64,000 nucleotides of DNA from Bacillus sp. J37 (GTDB lineage: Bacteria > Bacillota > Bacilli > Bacillales > Bacillaceae). The stretch covers positions 62,001 through 126,000 of the forward strand of contig NZ_JAEK01000001.1 in NCBI RefSeq assembly GCF_000518865.1, given 5' to 3'. The translations under genes were made by a program, and so were the position numbers. Numbering within the stretch: position 1 is the first letter of the stretch; the number at the start of each line of letters is the position of its first letter. Shown here piece by piece: positions 58,259 to 64,000 of this stretch. A model generated the notes under the pieces. That model was not told the DNA's origin, made no database searches, and saw nothing but the letters and a program-made list of their open reading frames with translations.

Positions 58259-59380
58259 ATGAGCAAGCGTGATTACTATGAAGTCCTCGGGTTAAGTAAG
58301 AACGCGAGTAAGGATGAGATAAAAAAAGCTTATCGAAAGCTTTCAAAAACCTATCATCCGGACATTAACAAAGAAGCTGATGCTGATGCAAAATTCAAAG
58401 AAATTACGGAAGCTTATGAAACATTAAGTGATGATCAAAAGAAAGCTCATTATGATCAATTCGGTCATACTGATCCGAACCAAGGTTTTGGTGGCGGTGC
58501 TGGATTTGGTGGAGACGGCTTTGGATTTGAAGATATTTTCAGCTCAATCTTTGGTGGCGGAACTCGTAGAAGAGACCCAAATGCACCAAGACAAGGTGCG
58601 GACCTGCAATATACAATGACGTTGGATTTTGATGAGGCTGTATTCGGTAAAGAAACAACAATTGAAATTCCTAGAGAAGAAACTTGTGAAACATGTGATG
58701 GATCAGGCGCGCAAAAGGGAACAAAACCGGAAACATGTACACATTGTGGTGGTAGCGGGCAACAAAGTGTTGAACAAAATACACCATTTGGCCGTATTGT
58801 AAATCGCCGTGTTTGTCACCATTGTGAAGGTACAGGGAAAATGATCAAACATAAATGTGGAACTTGCCGTGGAACCGGTAAGGTGAAAAAACGCAAGAAA
58901 ATTTCGGTGAAAATTCCTGCAGGTGTTGATGATGGTCAGCAATTACGTGTTTCTGCTCAGGGAGAACCAGGAGTAAATGGTGGACCTCCAGGTGATCTTT
59001 ATGTCGTGTTCAACGTAAGAGATCATGAATTCTTTGAAAGAGATGGCGATGATATCTATTGTGAAATGCCATTAACGTTTGCGCAGGCAGCACTTGGGGA
59101 TGAAATCCAAGTACCGACATTGCATGGAAAAGTAAAATTAAAAGTACCAGCAGGAACACAGACTGGTAAGAAATTCCGTTTGTCTGGGAAAGGTGTTCCG
59201 AATGTAAGAGGGTACGGTCAGGGAGATCAATACGTTATTTTACGTGTATTAACGCCGACAAACTTAACTGAAAAGCAAAAAGATCTTTTAAGAGAATTTG
59301 CTGACATAAGCGGTTCAAAGCCTGATGAACATGAAGAAAGTTTTTTTGATAAAGTAAAAAGAGCCTTTAAAGGTGATTAA
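58259..59380 (+). CDS. dnaJ: Chaperone DnaJ (Hsp40)
   Basis: The 373-residue type I J-protein has the J domain with HPD at 33-35, a Gly/Phe region ([19 protein letters not shown]), four zinc-finger repeats ([32 protein letters not shown]) and the C-terminal substrate-binding domains. It stimulates DnaK ATPase. A CGGGAGTGAG site precedes the ATG. Confidence 0.98.
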   Translation: MSKRDYYEVLGLSKNASKDEIKKAYRKLSKTYHPDINKEADADAKFKEITEAYETLSDDQKKAHYDQFGHTDPNQGFGGGAGFGGDGFGFEDIFSSIFGGGTRRRDPNAPRQGADLQYTMTLDFDEAVFGKETTIEIPREETCETCDGSGAQKGTKPETCTHCGGSGQQSVEQNTPFGRIVNRRVCHHCEGTGKMIKHKCGTCRGTGKVKKRKKISVKIPAGVDDGQQLRVSAQGEPGVNGGPPGDLYVVFNVRDHEFFERDGDDIYCEMPLTFAQAALGDEIQVPTLHGKVKLKVPAGTQTGKKFRLSGKGVPNVRGYGQGDQYVILRVLTPTNLTEKQKDLLREFADISGSKPDEHEESFFDKVKRAFKGD

Positions 59381-59422
59381 ATTACGAAATTTTTTAATGG
59401 TTTAGGATTGGAGTTGGTAGAT

Positions 59423-60361
59423 ATGAAGTGGTCAGAATTAAGTGTTCATACAACACAAGAAGCAGTTGAACCTATTTCAAATATCCTGCATGAGGCTGGA
59501 GCGAGTGGTGTAGTCATTGAGGACCTTGCAGATTTAATGAAAGAACGCAGTACCGTACTAGGTGAAATCTACCAACTCGATCCAACCGATTATCCCGAAG
59601 AGGGCGTTGTTGTCAAAGCCTATTTACCCGTGAATAGCTTTCTTGGGGAAACAGTTGATGCAATTAAAGCTGGTATCAACAATCTATTGTTATATGATAT
59701 TGATCTGGGAAGAAATCATATTACCATAAGTGAGGTAAATGAAGAGGAATGGGCGACGGCATGGAAAAAATATTATCATCCCGTTAAGATTTCTGAAAAG
59801 TTTACCATTGTTCCAACATGGGAAATATACGAGCCGGTAAGTTCTGATGAACTGATCATTGAACTTGATCCAGGAATGGCATTCGGTACAGGAACACATC
59901 CTACAACAGTTTTATGTATTCAAGCATTAGAACGTACCGTACAAAAGGAAGATACGATCATTGATGTCGGTACAGGGTCTGGTGTGTTAAGTATTGCAGC
60001 TGGATTATTAGGTGCTAAACAAATTGAAGCCTTTGATTTAGATCAAGTAGCTGTTGAGAGCGCAAAGCTGAATGTGAAGCTAAATAAGGTTCAAAACGTT
60101 GTAAATGTTTCGCAAAAAAACTTACTAGATGGTGTTGAAGGACCAGTTGACTTAGTTGTGTCAAATATATTAGCTGAAATTATTGTTCGTTTCATAGACA
60201 AAGCTTATGACGTACTAAAGGATAACGGAACGTTCATCACGTCCGGAATTATTCAAAATAAAAAACAGGAAGTAAAAGAAGCCCTCATACATGCAGGTTT
60301 TGTCATTGAAGAAACAATGGTTATGGAAGACTGGGTAGCGTTTATAGCAAAAAAGAAGTAA
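59423..60361 (+). CDS. prmA: Ribosomal protein L11 methyltransferase PrmA
   Basis: PrmA trimethylates ribosomal protein L11 with SAM. The 312-residue protein has the N-terminal substrate domain ([19 protein letters not shown]) and the methyltransferase motif [16 protein letters not shown], plus [14 protein letters not shown] and VSNILAEII (NPPY-like NILA). ATG at 59423 follows GGAG by nine bases; TTG at 59408 overlaps that site. Confidence 0.95.
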   Translation: MKWSELSVHTTQEAVEPISNILHEAGASGVVIEDLADLMKERSTVLGEIYQLDPTDYPEEGVVVKAYLPVNSFLGETVDAIKAGINNLLLYDIDLGRNHITISEVNEEEWATAWKKYYHPVKISEKFTIVPTWEIYEPVSSDELIIELDPGMAFGTGTHPTTVLCIQALERTVQKEDTIIDVGTGSGVLSIAAGLLGAKQIEAFDLDQVAVESAKLNVKLNKVQNVVNVSQKNLLDGVEGPVDLVVSNILAEIIVRFIDKAYDVLKDNGTFITSGIIQNKKQEVKEALIHAGFVIEETMVMEDWVAFIAKKK

Positions 60362-60379
60362 AGAAAGAAGGCGTTACTT

Positions 60380-61135
60380 TTGCAACGGTACTTTATTAAA
60401 GAAGATAAAACTAATATTGAGACAACCATCTATGTTAATGGTGATGATGTCCATCATATTTCCCGGGTCTTGCGTATGCAAGCAGGCGATAAGATTACAT
60501 GCTGTACGAAGGATGGTTTTGAAGCTCTCTGTGAAATTGTTGAAATTACCAATGACCAGGTTCAATGTTTTGTATTAGAATGGATGACAGTGAATCGTGA
60601 ATTACCTGTATCTATATCCATTGCGAGCGGGTTGCCTAAAGGGGATAAGCTTGAATGGATCATTCAGAAAGGCACCGAATTAGGTGCTTCTTCATTTATC
60701 CCTTTTAATGCTGCTCGTTCCATAGTGAAGCTTGAAGCAAAGAAAATCGGGAAAAAGCTTGAGCGTTGGAATAAGATTGCAAAGGAAGCTTCTGAACAGT
60801 CATACCGCAATAAAATACCTGAGGTTTTGGAGCCTTGTGATTTTCAACATATAATAGAGTTAGCAAAAAGCTATGATGTGAAGGTCGTAGCTTATGAAGA
60901 ATCGGCAAAACAAGGTGAAAAGAAAAATCTGGCTAAAGCTTTCGAAAAATTAGAAGAAGGCAGTTCACTTCTGGTTGTATTTGGACCTGAAGGCGGGCTA
61001 ACAGAGAAGGAAATTGAAAGATTAGAACAAACTGGTTTTTATATCTGCAGTTTTGGACCAAGAATTTTAAGAACGGAAACAGCGCCATTATATTTATTAT
61101 CTGCTGTTTCTTATTATGTCGAACTATCGAGGTGA
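60380..61135 (+). CDS. rsmE: 16S rRNA m3U1498 methyltransferase RsmE (YqeU)
   Basis: RsmE methylates N3 of U1498 in 16S rRNA. The 251-residue SPOUT-fold protein has an N-terminal PUA-like domain (DDVHHISRVLRMQAGD), then GLPKGDKLEWIIQKGTELG and the knot region VFGPEGGLTEKEI and GPRILRTETAPLYLLS. The start is TTG with AAGAAGGCG upstream. It lies six bases before mtaB. Confidence 0.95.
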   Translation: MQRYFIKEDKTNIETTIYVNGDDVHHISRVLRMQAGDKITCCTKDGFEALCEIVEITNDQVQCFVLEWMTVNRELPVSISIASGLPKGDKLEWIIQKGTELGASSFIPFNAARSIVKLEAKKIGKKLERWNKIAKEASEQSYRNKIPEVLEPCDFQHIIELAKSYDVKVVAYEESAKQGEKKNLAKAFEKLEEGSSLLVVFGPEGGLTEKEIERLEQTGFYICSFGPRILRTETAPLYLLSAVSYYVELSR

Positions 61136-61141
61136 TAAATA

Positions 61142-62503
61142 ATGCCTACAGTAGCATTTCATACATTAGGTTGCAAGGTAAATCATTATGAAACAGAAGC
61201 CATTTGGCAGCTTTTTAAAGAAGCTGGCTATGAGCGGACAGAATACGAACGAGTTGCGGATGTATATGTCATTAATACGTGTACAGTAACAAATACAGGT
61301 GATAAAAAAAGTCGACAAGTTATTCGACGTGCAATTAGAAAAAATCCTGATGGTGTTATTTGCGTAACAGGATGCTATGCCCAGACTTCACCTGCTGAAA
61401 TTATGGCAATACCAGGTGTAGATATTGTTGTAGGTACTCAAGATCGTGTGAAAATGCTTGAGTATATAGAACAATTTAAAAAAGAAAGACAGCCGATTAA
61501 CGGTGTTAGAAATATCATGAAGACACGTGTATATGAAGAACTCGATGTACCATCTTTTACTGATCGTACAAGAGCTTCATTAAAGATTCAGGAAGGATGT
61601 AATAATTTTTGTACTTTCTGTATTATTCCGTGGGCTCGTGGGTTAATGCGTTCACGTGATCCTAAAGAGGTTGTTGCACAAGCTCAGCAATTAGTTAACG
61701 CTGGATATAAAGAGATCGTACTAACAGGAATTCATACTGGTGGCTATGGTGAAGATTTAAAAGATTATAATCTTGCTATGCTATTAAGAGATTTAGATGA
61801 ACAAGTAGAAGGATTAAAACGTATTCGTATTTCTTCTATTGAAGCGAGTCAAATTTCAGATGAAGTTATTGAGGTCCTTAAGAAATCAGACAAAGTTGTG
61901 CGTCATTTGCACATTCCAATTCAGTCTGGATCTGACACAGTATTAAAACGTATGCGCAGAAAATATACAATGGAGTTTTTTGCGGAACGTTTAGATCGCT
62001 TAAAAGAAGCATTGCCGGGCTTAGCCATAACATCTGATGTTATTGTTGGGTTTCCAGGTGAAACAGAAGAAGAATTTATGGAAACTTATAACTTCATTAA
62101 AAAATACAAGTTCTCTGAGCTCCATGTATTTCCTTATTCCAAACGTACAGGAACACCTGCTGCTCGTATGGATGATCAAATAGATGAAGAAATTAAAAAT
62201 AACCGTGTTCATCGATTAATTGAACTTTCAAATCAACTTGCGAAGGAATATTCTTCTCAATTTGAAAATGAAGTGTTAGAGGTTATTCCTGAAGAAAGAT
62301 ATAAAGAAGAGCAAAACGAAGATTTATATGTTGGTTATACAGATAACTACTTGAAGGTTGTATTACCTGCAAATGAAGAAATGGTTGGGAAAATTGTTAA
62401 AGTGAAAATTACAAAAGCCGGGTATCCCTACAATGAGGGGCAGTTTGTAAAAGTAATGGAAGACATTCATAAACCAACTGAAGAAGTTCGATTAACATCA
62501 TGA
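61142..62503 (+). CDS. mtaB: tRNA t6A37 methylthiotransferase MtaB (YqeV)
   Basis: MtaB converts t6A37 to ms2t6A37 in tRNA. The 453-residue protein has the three-domain plan: N-terminal UPF0004 domain with the auxiliary cluster cysteines (TLGCKVNHYE, NTCTVTN, GCYAQT), radical SAM CxxxCxxC at C153, C157, C160 (GCNNFCTFC) and a C-terminal TRAM domain. It belongs to the dnaJ-prmA-rsmE operon. A terminator follows. Confidence 0.96.
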   Translation: MPTVAFHTLGCKVNHYETEAIWQLFKEAGYERTEYERVADVYVINTCTVTNTGDKKSRQVIRRAIRKNPDGVICVTGCYAQTSPAEIMAIPGVDIVVGTQDRVKMLEYIEQFKKERQPINGVRNIMKTRVYEELDVPSFTDRTRASLKIQEGCNNFCTFCIIPWARGLMRSRDPKEVVAQAQQLVNAGYKEIVLTGIHTGGYGEDLKDYNLAMLLRDLDEQVEGLKRIRISSIEASQISDEVIEVLKKSDKVVRHLHIPIQSGSDTVLKRMRRKYTMEFFAERLDRLKEALPGLAITSDVIVGFPGETEEEFMETYNFIKKYKFSELHVFPYSKRTGTPAARMDDQIDEEIKNNRVHRLIELSNQLAKEYSSQFENEVLEVIPEERYKEEQNEDLYVGYTDNYLKVVLPANEEMVGKIVKVKITKAGYPYNEGQFVKVMEDIHKPTEEVRLTS

Positions 62504-62510
62504 TTTCAAA

Positions 62511-62542
62511 CAGGGTCAGCATAAAAAGTGCTGGCCCTTTTG
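62511..62542 (+). terminator. Intrinsic terminator after mtaB
   Basis: CAGGGTCAGCA and TGCTGGCCCTTTT with a short AT loop. Confidence 0.85.
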
Positions 62543-62668
62543 AATTATATAATGATAATGTGATAAAAAGCAGTGATGGAGTACAAATTAATTTTGTACT
62601 CGTTTTTATACAGAATAAATGTTAAGATGTAAGAGGTCGGACAACTATTAATAAGGAGACGATACATA

Positions 62669-63337
62669 ATGTCTAAAATAGCGAATATGATTGACCATAC
62701 AGCCTTGAAAGCAGATACAACCAGAGATGTTATTGAAAAGCTTTGTCAGGAAGCAACTGAGTACCAATTTGCATCCGTTTGCGTAAACCCTACATGGGTT
62801 GATACAGCTGCTCAGTTACTTAAGAATTCAGAAGTTAAGGTTTGCACAGTAATTGGATTTCCACTGGGGGCAAACACACCTGAAACAAAAGCGTTTGAAA
62901 CGAAGGATGCCATTGAAAAAGGTGCAACAGAAGTGGATATGGTCATTAATATCGGAGCACTAAAAGATAAAAACGATGATCTTATTCTAAAAGACATAAA
63001 GGCAGTTGTTGACGCTGCAAATGGGAAAGCGTTAACGAAGGTTATTATCGAAACTAGTTTGCTTACTGAAGAAGAAAAAGTTAGAGCTTGTGAACTTTCT
63101 GTAAAAGCAGGAGCAGACTTTGTGAAAACTTCTACAGGCTTTTCAACAGGAGGCGCTACTGTAGAGGATATTTCGCTTATGAGAAAAACAGTAGGTCCTA
63201 CAATAGGTGTAAAGGCTTCAGGGGGAGTTAGAGATACAGAAGGTGCAGAGGCACTTATAAAAGCTGGTGCAACACGAATAGGAGCAAGCTCTGGAGTAGC
63301 CATTATAAAAGGAGAAGCCTCAACATCAGATTACTAA
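62669..63337 (+). CDS. deoC: Deoxyribose-phosphate aldolase
   Basis: DeoC splits 2-deoxyribose-5-phosphate to acetaldehyde and glyceraldehyde-3-phosphate in deoxynucleoside catabolism. The 222-residue class I aldolase has IDHTALKAD, Schiff-base lysine K153 ([13 protein letters not shown]), the second lysine K182 ([10 protein letters not shown]) and [13 protein letters not shown]. An AAGGAGACG site precedes the ATG. In strain 168 it is in a nupC/pdp operon elsewhere, so its place here is a local difference. Confidence 0.96.
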   Translation: MSKIANMIDHTALKADTTRDVIEKLCQEATEYQFASVCVNPTWVDTAAQLLKNSEVKVCTVIGFPLGANTPETKAFETKDAIEKGATEVDMVINIGALKDKNDDLILKDIKAVVDAANGKALTKVIIETSLLTEEEKVRACELSVKAGADFVKTSTGFSTGGATVEDISLMRKTVGPTIGVKASGGVRDTEGAEALIKAGATRIGASSGVAIIKGEASTSDY

Positions 63338-63352
63338 TTTAAATCTGATGAC
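63326..63352 (+). other. Inverted repeat over the deoC stop codon
   Basis: CATCAGATT and AATCTGATG form a perfect 9-bp stem that spans the stop codon. No T run follows, so it could be an mRNA end hairpin. Confidence 0.5.
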
Positions 63353-63448
63353 ATCTGGTCAATTGGTACAATCAAACAATTTTAATCTGCATAAAATAAA
63401 CTTAACATTTAAACTTATTCATAAACCAAGATCTTTTTATGATATGAG

Positions 63449-63477
63449 TTGACCTGTATTATTCATTATATTATAAT
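63449..63477 (+). promoter_or_regulatory. rpsU promoter
   Basis: TTGACC (63449-63454), a 17-base spacer and TATAAT (63472-63477), about 79 bases before the rpsU start. Confidence 0.85.
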
Positions 63478-63555
63478 GTCAAAGTACATGTTTATCTATA
63501 GACATGTTTTATTTACAAGATGTCGATTGGTTGTATTCGGAGGGAGGGAAAGAGA

Positions 63556-63729
63556 ATGTCAAAAACGGTCGTTCGTAAAAACGAGTCGCTTGAAGATGCT
63601 CTTCGTCGTTTCAAACGTACTGTATCAAAAAGTGGTACAATACAAGAAGCTAGAAAGCGCGAATTCTATGAAAAGCCTAGCGTAAAGCGTAAGAAAAAGT
63701 CTGAAGCAGCTAGAAAGCGCAAATTCTAA
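63556..63729 (+). CDS. rpsU: Ribosomal protein S21
   Basis: S21 is a small basic 30S protein (57 residues): [20 protein letters not shown] and the basic tail [14 protein letters not shown]. The ATG at 63556 follows GGAGGGAGGG. The in-frame ATG at 63520 has no ribosome site and would add residues not found in the family. yqeY follows 14 bases downstream. Confidence 0.97.
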   Translation: MSKTVVRKNESLEDALRRFKRTVSKSGTIQEARKREFYEKPSVKRKKKSEAARKRKF

Positions 63730-63743
63730 AAGAGGGTGTACGT

Positions 63744-64000
63744 ATGAGTCTTCTTGATCGGTTGAATCAAGACATGAAACAAGCGATGAAAAACAAAGAA
63801 AAAGACAAATTAGTTGTTATTCGTATGGTCAAGGCTGCTTTACAAAATGAAGCAATTAAACTTGGCAATAACGAATTGTCTGCGGAAGAAGAATTGACGG
63901 TTCTTTCTCGCGAGCTTAAACAACGAAAAGACTCCCTCCAGGAATTCAAAAATGCTGATCGTTTGGACTTAGTTGAAAAAACACAAGCAGAAATCGATAT
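63744..64000 (+). CDS. yqeY: GatB/YqeY domain protein YqeY, 3' end beyond the window
   Basis: About 85 codons are visible: [21 protein letters not shown] (in part), [17 protein letters not shown], and [21 protein letters not shown]. This is the N-terminal half of YqeY (about 148 residues in Bacillus), related to the tail of GatB and possibly acting on tRNA. AGAGGGTG precedes the ATG. Cotranscribed with rpsU. Confidence 0.93.
   Translation, partial: MSLLDRLNQDMKQAMKNKEKDKLVVIRMVKAALQNEAIKLGNNELSAEEELTVLSRELKQRKDSLQEFKNADRLDLVEKTQAEID

Noticed and set aside
62812-63303. 163-codon open frame on the minus strand opposite deoC
   Set aside because: Ser/Thr/Ala/Pro-rich shadow translation with no ribosome site, fully antisense to the well-supported deoC.

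Overview
The window is a low-GC Firmicute chromosome segment with gene order and protein sequences typical of the Bacillaceae. It carries sporulation genes (sigK, gpr, spoIIP, sda, an rsfA-like gene), late competence genes (comER, comEA, comEB, comEC), two T-box leaders, a CIRCE operator and 6S RNA. Gene order follows the Bacillus subtilis relA-to-alaS, alaS-to-yrhC and sda-to-yqeY blocks, but three details differ from strain 168: sigK is one uninterrupted gene, mccA/mccB/yrrT are absent between mtnN and yrhC, and deoC lies between mtaB and rpsU. The species cannot be named from sequence alone; a Bacillus/Metabacillus-type organism is likely. I see no prophage, transposase, CRISPR array, rRNA or tRNA gene.

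Layout. 1-8100: relA (5' end missing), dtd, the amidase yrvJ on the minus strand, yrzK, a T-box-controlled hisS-aspS operon and 6S RNA. 8100-19200: tcdA, an rsfA-like gene, rarA, cymR, the cysteine desulfurase/mnmA pair, yrrB, recD2, yrrD, yrzR, yrzQ and yrrI. 19200-33600: T-box-controlled alaS, ireB-ruvX-yrzB, mltG, the trmR-trhP1-trhP2-udk operon, greA, pbpI-yrrS, yrzA, mtnN and yrhC. 33600-36200: a small-ORF cluster around yrzI, sigK, a 51-residue membrane peptide, sda and a DnaA-box-rich region. 36200-47600: yqeG-yqeH-aroE-yqeI-nadD-yqeK-rsfS-yqeM, comER, comEA-comEB-comEC, yqzM and holA. 47600-64000: rpsT, gpr, spoIIP, yqxA, lepA, hemW, hrcA-grpE-dnaK, dnaJ-prmA-rsmE-mtaB, deoC, rpsU and yqeY (3' end missing).

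How the genes work together. Much of the window serves translation: tRNA charging (hisS, aspS, alaS), proofreading (dtd), anticodon-region modification (tcdA, mnmA with its sulfur donor, trmR/trhP, mtaB), rRNA and ribosome maturation (yqeH, rsfS, yqeI, rsmE, prmA) and ribosomal proteins (rpsT, rpsU). Stringent response (relA), 6S RNA, heat shock (HrcA/CIRCE) and the DnaA-Sda link tie growth to stress and sporulation.

The least ordinary content is in the gaps. Two families of dispersed hairpin repeats recur. Family A has copies at 1981-2111, 19453-19573 and 31941-32120; family B at 7921-8002, 18015-18073, 31911-31935, 42220-42314 and 58068-58161. Most sit just after terminator T-tracts, and one family A copy lies inside the alaS T-box leader. 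A cluster of tiny well-initiated ORFs around yrzI (33660-34340) resembles the B. subtilis transcript cut by the ribosome-associated RNase Rae1.
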